Source of the DNA: Hornefia porci
GTDB lineage: Bacteria > Bacillota > Clostridia > Peptostreptococcales > Anaerovoracaceae
DNA: 64,000 nt
Assembly: GCF_001940235.1 (NCBI RefSeq)
Contig: NZ_MJIE01000001.1
Location: forward strand, 2,542,001-2,606,000
Direction: 5' to 3'
Part shown: positions 18,289-27,357 of the stretch, piece after piece
Position numbering within the stretch: position 1 is the stretch's first letter
Layout: each line of letters opens with the position of its first letter
Position numbers and translations under genes: made by a program
The notes under the pieces: model-generated
What the model was told of the DNA's origin: nothing
Databases searched by the model: none
The model's input: the letters and a program-made list of their open reading frames with translations, nothing else

Positions 18289-19230
18289 ATGCAGCTTCCT
18301 GTATCACAACAAGTAAATACTGCCAGTCTGGCACGAATTTTTGACAACAAAAGCGAAAGCTATAAGCTGTTCTGGTTTAAGGCGATTCTGCATCAGGTCG
18401 GCCAGGGAAAGGATGAGATTACTTTCCGGACGCTGATTGAGCGTATGATTGTTGACGCGTGGTATATGGTCAGCGAGTACAGACTTAATCTGGGGCCGTC
18501 TGATACACTGGAAAAGACCGTAAAATATATCGCAGAGCAGGAGAAATTTCGGCCGACAGAGAGCGAGGACGTTCTTTTGTCATATCTGAGAACCGACGGA
18601 GACAGACAGCTAAGGACAAATATGCGGAAACTGTCGCTGAACGTTCCATACCGTCTGCAGGCCCCGCTGATGGAAAGACCGGACGATCGGCTCTGGAGCA
18701 GACCGGCCGAAATTGTTGATTATATCAATATGCAGACCGGGATGATATACACCATTTATCGCGAGGGAGCATTGGACAGCAGGATACGGATTGCGCCGGA
18801 GTGGATGGACTATTTCCGCAGCAATCTGGGAATCCTTCTCGGCTGGACTGACTATAATCTGATTATTTATCTTCAGCGCAGAAATCCGACGGTGCCCGGC
18901 ATCGCGAACAAAATTTACCCGCCGCAGGAGCGAAACCTTACCAGGGTCACAAAATATTGGAAGCATATCGTTCGGAATCTTGAGGTTGCCGATATTTATA
19001 CAGGCGATCGGATGACAACAAAGGATTTATCCATTGATCATTTTGTTCCATGGTCGTATGTTGCCAGTGATGAATTGTGGAATCTTGTCCCTACGACTCG
19101 AAGTGTAAACAGCAGCAAAAGCAACAATCTGCCTCGCTGGGAGAAATACTTCGACAGACTCGTACAGACAGAATTTCAGGCATACAGGCTGCTGGCGACA
19201 GACAAAACGGCGGAAATGCTGTTTAATTAA
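18289..19230 (+). CDS. HNH endonuclease family protein, ended early by an in-frame stop
   Basis: About 313 residues. The C-terminal part carries an HNH-type nuclease signature: IYTGDRMTTKDLSIDHFVPW followed by ELWNLVPTTRSVNSSKSNNLP. The N-terminal 200 residues are mainly helical and are not recognised. The ATG at 18289 is preceded by GAGGTGATCC. The frame stays open for another 52 codons beyond the TAA at 19228-19230 and then ends in TGA overlapping the next ATG by 4 bases, which shows that the TAA is a nonsense mutation. The HNH motif itself is complete, so a shortened protein could still be active. Confidence 0.75.
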   Translation: MQLPVSQQVNTASLARIFDNKSESYKLFWFKAILHQVGQGKDEITFRTLIERMIVDAWYMVSEYRLNLGPSDTLEKTVKYIAEQEKFRPTESEDVLLSYLRTDGDRQLRTNMRKLSLNVPYRLQAPLMERPDDRLWSRPAEIVDYINMQTGMIYTIYREGALDSRIRIAPEWMDYFRSNLGILLGWTDYNLIIYLQRRNPTVPGIANKIYPPQERNLTRVTKYWKHIVRNLEVADIYTGDRMTTKDLSIDHFVPWSYVASDELWNLVPTTRSVNSSKSNNLPRWEKYFDRLVQTEFQAYRLLATDKTAEMLFN

Positions 19231-19389
19231 TGTGCGAAAGAAAATCTGAACAATGAGGAAATACGATATCATCTGTACAGACCGGGGCAGACGCTGGAAC
19301 ATTTCGCGGGACAACTGGAGGAGATCATGCTGCCCGTATACGATTCGGCAAAAAACAGGGGATTTCGGGAATGGATTTATGAGAGATGA
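19231..19389 (+). pseudogene. In-frame 3' remnant of the HNH gene
   Basis: Reading on in the same frame after the TAA gives an open stretch of 52 codons (beginning CAKENLNNEEIRYHLYRPG) that ends with TGA at 19387-19389, overlapping the ATG of the methyltransferase gene as ATGA. This is the lost C-terminus of the HNH protein. Confidence 0.75.
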
Positions 19390-19727
19390 ACAAGACTACA
19401 GATTATTATAACCGTGCCGCGGAAAGTTATTTCCAATCTACAGAGGGCGCAGATTTTACAGAAGCATATGAACGTTTCCTGAAATATGTACCCGAAGGCG
19501 GCCGCATTATGGATGCCGGATGCGGGAGCGGTCGGGATGCGGCAGCGTTTAACCGCAAAGGATACCGGGCTGAAGGTATAGACGCTTCGGCAGAACTGGC
19601 ACGGCTGGCGAAAGAAAATTTCAGGATTAAGGTTACGGTCTGCAACATGGCAAACTGGCGGGCAAATCACCCGTATGACGGAATCTGGTGCTGCGCATCG
19701 CTCCTTCATCTTGCAGAACCCGTTTAA
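19386..19727 (+). pseudogene. Class I SAM-dependent methyltransferase, truncated
   Basis: The 113-residue reading frame has the family's N-terminal half: motif I MDAGCGSGRDAAAF, then GIDAS and YDGIWCCASLLHL. Members of this small-molecule methyltransferase family are normally about 200 residues. The frame stops just after SLLHLAEPV, but in another frame the downstream bases encode AGLRPGGVFF, the expected continuation, so a deletion or frameshift has broken the gene. It was translationally coupled to the HNH gene. Both partners are damaged, which suggests a decaying two-gene cassette. Confidence 0.75.
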
Positions 19728-19837
19728 CCGGAGCAGGCCTGCGGCCGGGGTGTTCTTCGGATTAAACGCGCCGCTAAACCTCCTGTGTGTAAAATGACGG
19801 CAGTTAAATTTTAAGGACATTAGGGAGGTATCATCGA

Positions 19838-21235
19838 ATGAATGATGAAAAGAAGCTGGCCGAACTGACCACTGAACAGACCGAGTTTAAGAGAGAAATC
19901 GGCGTGTTCGGCGGCGTCAGCATTATCGGCGGAATTATGATCGGATCCGGGATATTCTATCTGGGATCTTATGTTTTACAAAGAACCGGCATGAACAGCG
20001 GTCTGGCGCTGATCTGCTGGATTGTCGCGGGAGTCATCTCCCTGTTCGCGGGACTCTGCTATGCGGAGCTTGGATGCGCGATGCCGAAGGCGGGCGGCCG
20101 TCTGGTGTATCTGAACGAGGCGTATCACCCGGTGTTCGGCTTCATGGCCGGGTTCACCGACTGGCTGGTGGGAGGCCCCGGTTCTATCGCCGCGGTGTCC
20201 ATCGCGATGATGACAGTGCTGAAGCCCTTTGTGGGCCTGAGCGATACAGGCGTAAAGATTGCCGCGATCATTCTGATTGTCGGCGCGACTCTGTATAATC
20301 TGATCGGAGTGAAGGTTGCGTCGGTGATCCAGGACATCTCTCTGGTCGCCAAGCTGGTTCCGATTCTGATCATCCTGGTCGCCGCCCTGGTCGCGGGCAA
20401 GGCGAGCCCGGATCTGTCCCTCGGCTCCGCATCGACATACGCCGCGGAGAATCATACGAGCATCATTGGAATGATGGCGATTGCGATCGTCGCCGCGCTG
20501 TGGGCATATGAGGGCTGGAGCAACCTGAATACCGTTACAGAGGAAATCAAGAATCCGAAGAGAAACCTTCCGCTGGCGATTATCATCGGAATCGGCGGAG
20601 TAACGGTGCTGTATACTTTGTTCAACTTCGCGATCATGAAGGTTCTGCCTCATGAAACGATCGTGAATATGATTAACAACGAAGACCTGTATCTGGGCAC
20701 GGCTGTCGCGAAACAGGTACTGGGCAGCGCCGGCGCGGTCGTCGTGTCCGTCGGAATGATTCTGGCGATGTTCGGTTCCATGAACGGAATGATTCTGGCC
20801 CAGCCGAGAATGTACTATGCGATGGCAGAGGAGGGACATTTCTTCAAGAGCTTTGCGAAGCTTCATCCCAGGTACAGAATCCCGACAGTGCCGATCATCG
20901 TTCAGGGCGTGCTGTCCTGTGTCCTGGTGCTTCTGCGTAACCTGGATCAGCTGACGAATCTGGTCGTTCTCTCCGTGATGCTGTTCAATGTTCTGGTTAT
21001 CATCGCGGTTCCGATTCTGCGCCGGAAGTATCCTGACATTGAACGCCCGTACAAAGTATGGCTTTACCCGGTATCCGTCGTCGTTGTTGCGGCGATCTTC
21101 GTGGGACTGTTCATTCAGGGCGCGATTGAGGATCCGGTAAACGGATTCGCGGGCTTTGCCGTACCGGCTGTCGGCGCGGTGGTATATTACATCTTCGACA
21201 GAAAAATCAAAAAGGAAGCGAAGGGAAATGAGTAA
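19838..21235 (+). CDS. APC-family amino acid permease (LAT/SteT-like)
   Basis: A 465-residue transporter with twelve hydrophobic segments. The first helix carries GGIMIGSGIFYLGSYV, and WAYEGWSNLNTVTEEIKNPKRNLP is the LAT-type signature found in exchangers such as the serine/threonine transporter SteT. The start ATG follows GGGAGGT. Its stop overlaps the start of the following amidohydrolase (ATGAGTAA), so uptake and hydrolysis of the substrate are coupled. The substrate is probably an amino acid or an amide derivative of one. Confidence 0.9.
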   Translation: MNDEKKLAELTTEQTEFKREIGVFGGVSIIGGIMIGSGIFYLGSYVLQRTGMNSGLALICWIVAGVISLFAGLCYAELGCAMPKAGGRLVYLNEAYHPVFGFMAGFTDWLVGGPGSIAAVSIAMMTVLKPFVGLSDTGVKIAAIILIVGATLYNLIGVKVASVIQDISLVAKLVPILIILVAALVAGKASPDLSLGSASTYAAENHTSIIGMMAIAIVAALWAYEGWSNLNTVTEEIKNPKRNLPLAIIIGIGGVTVLYTLFNFAIMKVLPHETIVNMINNEDLYLGTAVAKQVLGSAGAVVVSVGMILAMFGSMNGMILAQPRMYYAMAEEGHFFKSFAKLHPRYRIPTVPIIVQGVLSCVLVLLRNLDQLTNLVVLSVMLFNVLVIIAVPILRRKYPDIERPYKVWLYPVSVVVVAAIFVGLFIQGAIEDPVNGFAGFAVPAVGAVVYYIFDRKIKKEAKGNE

Positions 21236-22856
21236 GACACTTTTATACAACGCGAAGGTATATGTCGAACGAGGTCATTTTGAGGAAGCCGTCCTGGTTG
21301 AGGACGGAATCATCCGGGCTGTCGGCGGGAACAAAGAGCTGCTGGCCGCGGCGGACGCCGAAACGGAAAAGAGGGACTGCGAGGGCAGAACACTGATTCC
21401 GGGCCTGAACGATTCTCATATGCATTTTATGCAGTTCGGTGAAACCAGGAACCAGGCGATGATCGAAGGCGTCACGTCGATTGACGAAATGATCCGCATC
21501 TGTCGTGAATTTGCGGAGGCGCATCCCGGCCATGTGAAGAGCGGCATGCACGCCATCGGCTGGAATCAGGATCTCTTTACTGACGGCGACCGGATGCCGG
21601 ACCGCCACGATCTGGACAGAATCAGCACGGATTATCCCATCGTGCTGGAGCGTGTCTGCGGCCACATCGTTTCTGTCAACACGACACTGCTGAACATGCT
21701 GCATGTGAAGGAAAATCCGGAGTTCAAAAAAGAGGATTTCGGCGTTGATGAAAATGGAGAGCCCAACGGACTCTTCTACGGCAACGGCACGAATCTCGCG
21801 AAAAAGGTTGTGCCGGACTTCTCCCTCGAGGAGCGTCACAGAATCATACTGGAAACCATGGACTACTGCGTTTCCCACGGCCTTACCAGCGTTCAGAGCA
21901 ACGACGTGGGAACCACATTCATGGACGGTCCCGTTGCCTTTGATCTGTTCCACAAAATCTATAACAGCGGCGAGGGAAAACTGCGTTACCGTCATCAGGT
22001 CTGCTTCAACGATCTGAATGAATTCCGCGATTATCTGGAAAACGGCGAGTACGCCCATCGAGAGGAGCTTTACCCGAAGGATTCCTGGCTGACGCTTGGA
22101 CCGCTGAAGCTGTTCAAGGACGGAAGTCTCGGCGCACGGACGGCGCTGATGACAAACGGGTATGTCGGAGCGCCGGACAACCACGGACTGGAATGGATTG
22201 CTTCGGATGACATGGATGAATACTGCAGGCTCGCCGGGGAACACAATCTCCAGGTTGTTACGCACTGCATCGGCGACGAAGCGGTCAAGAGGGCTATCGA
22301 CAGCTACGAGAAAGCTTTTGTTGACGGCAAAAATGCTCTGAGACACACCGTCATCCATTGTCAGGTGACCAGCGAGGAGTTGCTCGACCGGATCGCAGAC
22401 GAGGGAATTCTGGTGTTCGCGCAGCCGATCTTCCTGGATTATGATATGCGCATTCTGGAAGAGCTTGTCGGCAAGGAGCTGGCCGCCACCTCCTACGCCT
22501 GGGGAAGTCTCCCCCGCAAGGGCGCTCACGTCGCATACGGCACGGACTGCCCGGTGGAGGACTGCAACCCGTTCCCGAACATCTACATGGCGGTTACCAG
22601 AAAAAATCTTAACGGCGAACCTGCCGGCGGATTCTACCCCGATGAATGTGTGGATGTGGAGACGGCGGTGGACGCGTATACCGTTGAGAGCGCCTACGGC
22701 GAGTTCATGGAAGACATCAAGGGCCGCATTAAAGAGGGCTATTACGCCGACATGGTGCTGCTCGACAGCGACATCTTCACGGTTGATCCCGACAGAATCA
22801 AGGATATCCTTCCTGTCATGACGATGGTGGGCGGCCGGATCGTCTTTGAGAAATAG
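21228..22856 (+). CDS. YtcJ-like amidohydrolase (Amidohydro_3 family)
   Basis: A 542-residue metal-dependent hydrolase of the amidohydrolase superfamily. The metal-binding H64-M-H66 is in GLNDSHMHFMQFG, a later histidine in VVTHCIGDEAV, and the aspartate in YGTDCPVED. The barrel is flanked by the beta-sandwich residues at both ends (ILYNAKVYV... and ...MVGGRIVFEK). The family cleaves amides, formamides or cyclic amides and substrate cannot be predicted. It starts inside the last codons of the permease gene. A second, related amidohydrolase follows at 23008. The two share the fold but differ throughout, so they are not a recent duplication. Confidence 0.88.
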   Translation: MSKTLLYNAKVYVERGHFEEAVLVEDGIIRAVGGNKELLAAADAETEKRDCEGRTLIPGLNDSHMHFMQFGETRNQAMIEGVTSIDEMIRICREFAEAHPGHVKSGMHAIGWNQDLFTDGDRMPDRHDLDRISTDYPIVLERVCGHIVSVNTTLLNMLHVKENPEFKKEDFGVDENGEPNGLFYGNGTNLAKKVVPDFSLEERHRIILETMDYCVSHGLTSVQSNDVGTTFMDGPVAFDLFHKIYNSGEGKLRYRHQVCFNDLNEFRDYLENGEYAHREELYPKDSWLTLGPLKLFKDGSLGARTALMTNGYVGAPDNHGLEWIASDDMDEYCRLAGEHNLQVVTHCIGDEAVKRAIDSYEKAFVDGKNALRHTVIHCQVTSEELLDRIADEGILVFAQPIFLDYDMRILEELVGKELAATSYAWGSLPRKGAHVAYGTDCPVEDCNPFPNIYMAVTRKNLNGEPAGGFYPDECVDVETAVDAYTVESAYGEFMEDIKGRIKEGYYADMVLLDSDIFTVDPDRIKDILPVMTMVGGRIVFEK

Positions 22857-23007
22857 GCGACAAAATTAAACGGGGCTGTGATCCGGATACACTGCTTCAG
22901 GCAGATTCCTTCGGGGATACTGTTTCAGGCAGGAGACCGTTTTCCACGGCTCCGTTTTGTGTTATGATAGGGACAGAAGTCCAGAGCGAGAGGGAGAGAC
23001 GGAACGT

Positions 23008-24558
23008 ATGGGAAACCGGATACTGATAAAAAACGGAAACTGTATGACAATGGATCGGGGACGGCGCTGTGAATGGGTGCTGCTTGAAGAGGACCGGATC
23101 GTGAAGCTCGGAGACGGCGACGGATACCGGCAGTATGAAACGGAGGGCGTCCGTCAGATTGACGCCGCGGGAGCGACCGTGCTCCCGGGATTTATCGACA
23201 ATCATTTTCACCTGATAAACAGTGCGCTGATGGCGAGCTGGGTCAGTCTGGAGGGTGCGGAGAATTTCCCGGACATGGGAGAACGGCTCCGCAAAGCCTG
23301 TGCGGAAGGGCGGAAGGTGGTTCTTGCGTATAACCTGAGCGTTGAGGAGCTGGCGGAGAACCGTTTTCCCTCGCGTACAGAGCTCGACCGGATCTGTGAC
23401 GACCGTCCGGTGATCCTGCTTTCGAGAGACGTGCATACAATTGTTCTGAACACGTATGCGATTTTGTATTACAAAATGCCGTTCGCGGCGAATGGCGTCG
23501 GGCTGGACGGCAGAAAGATGCCCACGGGGATTTTTCGCGGGCAGGCGGCGGCGCTGCTGGAGGAGCGGATTAATGAGATTTTCACTCCGGAGGATTTCGA
23601 CGAAGCGACGCAGGCGTTTCTCCCCGCTCTCTTTTGTGAAGGCGTGACGACCATCGCCGCGATGGAAGGCGGCAATCACCTGACGGGACACGGACACAAC
23701 AGCGAGTGCGACTTCCTTGCGAAAAACGCGGCGTGGTATCCGCTCTCCATCGAACTGTTTTATCAGACAACGGATGTGCGCATGGTGGCGGACAAAGGCC
23801 TCCGCCGTATCGGCGGAGCGTTATATATTGACGGAACGTTCGGGACTCACAGCGCGTCTTTGACTACAGATTACGCGGATATGCCGGGCGTCCGGGGGCA
23901 CAATTTCTTTACGGATGAATACATGCGCTCCTTTGTTGAAGAATGCTGTGAAAACGGGCTGCAGATCGGTTTCGACGCAATCGGCGACGCTGCCATAGAC
24001 TCTGTGCTGGACGCCCTCGAGTATGCGGCGCGAACCCGGAATGTGAAGGCGATGCGGCACCGGATCGAGCACGCCGAGCTGATCCGGACTGATCAGATGG
24101 AGAAGGCGGCCCGGCTGGGCGTGGTGCTCTGTATGCAGCCCGGTTATGAGGCGAGATGGGGCTTTCCGGGAGGAATGTATGAGGAGCGGCTGGGTGGACG
24201 CTACGGAGAGACGAACCGTTTTCGCGAAATTCTGGATCACGGGATCACGATCTGCGGGGGCTCTGACCACAGCGTATGTGAAATCAGTCCGATGGCCGCG
24301 ATTTCGAGCGCGGTCAGTCATCCTGTGCCGGAGAACAGTATAACGAGGCAGGAGGCGCTGGAGATGTACACGATCAACGGAGCGTATGCTTTGTTCCTGG
24401 AGAAGGAAAAGGGCAGCATCACGGAGGGAAAGACGGCCGATCTGATTATTCTGGACCGGAACCTGGACGAGGTGAGGGATTCGGATCTGGCCGAGGTCAG
24501 GGTGAATCTCACGATAAAAAACGGCGAGATCATCTATGAAAGGACAGACGCATGCTGA
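23008..24558 (+). CDS. Second YtcJ-like amidohydrolase
   Basis: A 516-residue member of the same family as the preceding gene. Metal ligands are visible as H66-F-H68 in GFIDNHFHLI, HRIEHAELI and GGSDHSVCE. It starts 151 bases after the first amidohydrolase; the gap contains GTTATGATAG near 22965, a possible -10 element, so it may have its own promoter. GAGGGAGAG precedes the ATG. It overlaps the following regulator gene by 7 bases. Together with the permease it suggests import and two-step hydrolysis of an acylated or cyclic amide. Confidence 0.87.
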   Translation: MGNRILIKNGNCMTMDRGRRCEWVLLEEDRIVKLGDGDGYRQYETEGVRQIDAAGATVLPGFIDNHFHLINSALMASWVSLEGAENFPDMGERLRKACAEGRKVVLAYNLSVEELAENRFPSRTELDRICDDRPVILLSRDVHTIVLNTYAILYYKMPFAANGVGLDGRKMPTGIFRGQAAALLEERINEIFTPEDFDEATQAFLPALFCEGVTTIAAMEGGNHLTGHGHNSECDFLAKNAAWYPLSIELFYQTTDVRMVADKGLRRIGGALYIDGTFGTHSASLTTDYADMPGVRGHNFFTDEYMRSFVEECCENGLQIGFDAIGDAAIDSVLDALEYAARTRNVKAMRHRIEHAELIRTDQMEKAARLGVVLCMQPGYEARWGFPGGMYEERLGGRYGETNRFREILDHGITICGGSDHSVCEISPMAAISSAVSHPVPENSITRQEALEMYTINGAYALFLEKEKGSITEGKTADLIILDRNLDEVRDSDLAEVRVNLTIKNGEIIYERTDAC

Positions 24559-25874
24559 CGGTTTCGTTTATGGACAATCCCATACTGCGGCTGGACGGCA
24601 GACCCCTCGACGACAAAGTCAGCCAGAAGACCATCGCGCTGCTGGCTCTGCTGATGATGCGCGAGAACAAAACCATGCGCAGAGCGGAGCTCATCGACAT
24701 CCTGTGGCCGGACAGCAGCGAGGATGCGGGGAAATACAATCTGCGGTTCAATCTGTGGCAGCTGCGGAAGGCGCTGGGCGAACGCGACGACAAAACGCTG
24801 GTCCTGGGCAGCCGCGCTGACTGCCGCATCAATCCGGATTATGAGTACGTCTGTGACATTGAAATCGTCGAACGCTGCCGGCTTGCAGAAGCTTCGTACA
24901 GTACTGCGAGCGGCACCCCGGGCGCGGATCGGATAAACAGCGAGGACAGTACTGCAAGCAGCGCTTCGACGAGATGTGCGGGCCCGTACAGTTCTGCGAG
25001 CGGTGATTTGGAGAAATCCGGAGGCGACGAGCTCGAGACGGTCCTGGATATGTTCCGCAGAGATTTCCTGTCGGACTACTATTTTCGCGGCTGCAGCGAG
25101 CTGAACGACATGATCGTGATGGAACGATACAGGCTGGAAAACCAGTATCTTCGACTGATGCGTGCGTATGTCCGGCGAACTTTTGAGGAAGGAAATTACC
25201 CGAAAAGTCTGGCAGCCGCAGAGAAAGCCCTCGAGATGGATCCCTATGATGAAGACATCACATATATTCAGCTCAGCATTCTGTTGAACCGGGGGAACTT
25301 CAGCGAAGCAGGGAAACAGTACCAACGTTTTCGCATGAAGCTCATGGCCGATATCGGCGTGGAGCCGTCCGAGGCGCTGAAGGAGCTGTTCCGCGATTTT
25401 ACGCTTCCGGATCCGGAGCATCCCGAGCCTGTGGAATTCCTGTTCACTTCCGTTTCGGTTCCTCAGTACTTCTGGCTGACGGATCTGCTGCGGGCGATGT
25501 ATGAGAAGGATGATTTCCGACTGACGGATTATGCGACGCAGGCACAGCTTGAGGATTTCGCATATATGCAGTACCGGCTGCGGCACGACAGCACAGTGCC
25601 GACGAAGACAGCGGTGACGACAACGAGCGCGACGACGGGCAGAATGACCAAGACGTTCGCACCCCCGATAGAGCGTATCTTAGATGAATTGCTTACAGTT
25701 ATTGACGCCGTTTGTGGTTCAGGCGTTCCGGTGAACTTTTCCCTGACGCCCGGATCGGAAATCTCCGAGTCTCTGTATGGAATCACTCAAATCCTGGCCG
25801 CAAGGAACGGAGACAAATTCCATTTTAAACGAGCAGACGCTGCGGCAGGCACAAAGGACGGGCCGATGCGATGA
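24552..25874 (+). CDS. BTAD-domain (SARP-like) transcriptional regulator
   Basis: A 440-residue regulator. Residues 1-100 are an OmpR-type winged helix (RAELIDILWPDSSEDAGKYNLRFNLWQLRKALG). Residues about 155-290 are a TPR-like bacterial transcriptional activation domain (FRRDFLSDYYF..., YPKSLAAAEKALEMDPYDEDI). The C-terminal third is not recognised. A serine-rich linker at about 115-155 contains three imperfect repeats of a Y/D-S-T/S-A-S unit encoded by repeats of CAGTACTGCGAGC and is likely an expansion. It overlaps the end of the second amidohydrolase and probably controls this operon. Confidence 0.82.
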   Translation: MLTVSFMDNPILRLDGRPLDDKVSQKTIALLALLMMRENKTMRRAELIDILWPDSSEDAGKYNLRFNLWQLRKALGERDDKTLVLGSRADCRINPDYEYVCDIEIVERCRLAEASYSTASGTPGADRINSEDSTASSASTRCAGPYSSASGDLEKSGGDELETVLDMFRRDFLSDYYFRGCSELNDMIVMERYRLENQYLRLMRAYVRRTFEEGNYPKSLAAAEKALEMDPYDEDITYIQLSILLNRGNFSEAGKQYQRFRMKLMADIGVEPSEALKELFRDFTLPDPEHPEPVEFLFTSVSVPQYFWLTDLLRAMYEKDDFRLTDYATQAQLEDFAYMQYRLRHDSTVPTKTAVTTTSATTGRMTKTFAPPIERILDELLTVIDAVCGSGVPVNFSLTPGSEISESLYGITQILAARNGDKFHFKRADAAAGTKDGPMR

Positions 25875-25917
25875 ACCTGAGAACCGGAACACCGCGGCGG
25901 GAAAAGGATGAGCTGAA

Positions 25918-27183
25918 ATGAAGTGGACAGATGTGAAAGAAATTGTGGATGAGGTGAAGCCCGTACTTAAAGCAACTTCTGATGCGGTTTGCCTATTAGA
26001 TCGGTACGGAAATATTCTTTACGAAAATCCTTTGTATGAGATCATGCTGAAGAGGGGGAATGCAGAGATCGTAGCAGATGCGAAGGATATTTATGTTGAT
26101 GGGAAAAAAGCGGGACGTGTCGTCGTATATCATGATATTTCAGAAGTTAATCGTTTAAAAAGAGAACTGGAGAGGCTGAACCAGAAATTAAGAAAAGTCG
26201 AGGCGCGGTATACGTTTAAAGATATTATCGGAACAGATGCGGCAATGCAGGAGGCGGTTAATACCGCAAAGACAGCTGCGATGACGCCTGCTACGATCAT
26301 GCTTCGCGGCGAAAGCGGTACTGGAAAGGAAATCTTTGCAAATGCCATACACAATACCAGCCCGAGACGGAATGAAAAATTCGTCAAAATCAACTGTTCT
26401 TCCATTCCGGATGAACTTCTGGAGAGTGAATTGTTCGGATATAGGGAAGGAGCTTTTACCGGCGCACAGAGAGGCGGAAAGAAAGGACTTTTTCAGGAGG
26501 CTGATAAGGGGAGTTTATTTCTGGATGAGATCGGAGATGTTTCTCCGCGCATGCAGGTAAAAATTCTCAGGGCACTTCAGGAGAGAGAAATCATGCCGGT
26601 GGGTTCAACGGAAGAAATTCCGATTGACGTAAGAATCATCTGTGCAACGAACAAGCCTTTGGAAGAGATGATAGAGGAAGGGACGTTTCGGGAGGACTTG
26701 TATTATCGACTGAATGTCTTCCCCATCAGGATTCCGCCGTTGCGCGACCGTAAGGAAGATATCGAAGAGCTTTCCATGTATCTTCTGAATCAATATAATG
26801 ACTACTATGGAAGAAAAGTTACATCGATTGATGCAGGGGCGATAGCGCTGCTGAAGAAAGAAAAGTGGCCGGGAAATGTCAGAGAACTTCAGAATGTACT
26901 TTCACGGGCGCTGATCAATCTTTCGGAGGAGGAACAAAGACTGTCAGAAGAGGACATTCGGTCGGCAATCAATGGCGAGGAAATGAGGCCTAAGAGAGGT
27001 ATGTCCTGTGAAATTGCATCGGATACGGTTCCGGAGAATCTTGGCGAAGCGATGGCAAAGATGGAGAGAGCGTGTATCCGGCGAGCGATAGAAAAAAATG
27101 GAGGCGACAAAAACAAGGCGGCAGCGCAGCTGGGCATTCCACTTCGCACGCTGTATTACAAATGCCGTAAACTGGACATTTGA
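25918..27183 (+). CDS. Sigma-54-dependent activator with short PAS-like domain
   Basis: A 421-residue enhancer-binding protein. The N-terminus (about 12-95) is a small PAS-like sensor ending in a coiled linker (VNRLKRELERLNQKLRKVEARY). Walker A is GESGTGKE (131-138), the sigma-54 loop GAFTGA (178-183), Walker B SLFLDEIGD. A Fis helix-turn-helix ends the protein (NKAAAQLGIPLRTLYYKCRKL). It is followed at once by three palindromes and a -24/-12 promoter, so its target is the isochorismatase-like/M20 operon downstream. The ligand is unknown; the small sensor suggests direct binding of a metabolite. Confidence 0.92.
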   Translation: MKWTDVKEIVDEVKPVLKATSDAVCLLDRYGNILYENPLYEIMLKRGNAEIVADAKDIYVDGKKAGRVVVYHDISEVNRLKRELERLNQKLRKVEARYTFKDIIGTDAAMQEAVNTAKTAAMTPATIMLRGESGTGKEIFANAIHNTSPRRNEKFVKINCSSIPDELLESELFGYREGAFTGAQRGGKKGLFQEADKGSLFLDEIGDVSPRMQVKILRALQEREIMPVGSTEEIPIDVRIICATNKPLEEMIEEGTFREDLYYRLNVFPIRIPPLRDRKEDIEELSMYLLNQYNDYYGRKVTSIDAGAIALLKKEKWPGNVRELQNVLSRALINLSEEEQRLSEEDIRSAINGEEMRPKRGMSCEIASDTVPENLGEAMAKMERACIRRAIEKNGGDKNKAAAQLGIPLRTLYYKCRKLDI

Positions 27184-27185
27184 TC

Positions 27186-27230
27186 TGCAATATATTGCAA
27201 GGATGCAATATATTGCTGCAATAAATTGCA
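27186..27230. promoter_or_regulatory. Triple palindromic enhancer site
   Basis: Three 14-base palindromes, TGCAATATATTGCA (27186), TGCAATATATTGCT (27204) and TGCAATAAATTGCA (27217), lie 65-110 bp upstream of the -24 element. This is the arrangement expected for cooperative binding of the Fis-type domain of the activator encoded just before. Confidence 0.75.
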
Positions 27231-27293
27231 AAAAATCCGGAAACGAATAAGTAAAAACTGCGGAAGGTATTCTAAAACGGACGTTTCTGTTTT

Positions 27294-27309
27294 TGGCATG
27301 GGGATTGCT
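27294..27309 (+). promoter_or_regulatory. Sigma-54 promoter of the isochorismatase-like/M20 operon
   Basis: TGGCAT-GGGGA-TTGCT, GG and GC exactly 10 bases apart. Expected start near 27320, then a ribosome site AAGGAA before the ATG at 27358. Confidence 0.85.
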
Positions 27310-27357
27310 TTGTACATGTAATAAGAAAACGCTGTCCTCGTTGAAGAAAGGAATACC

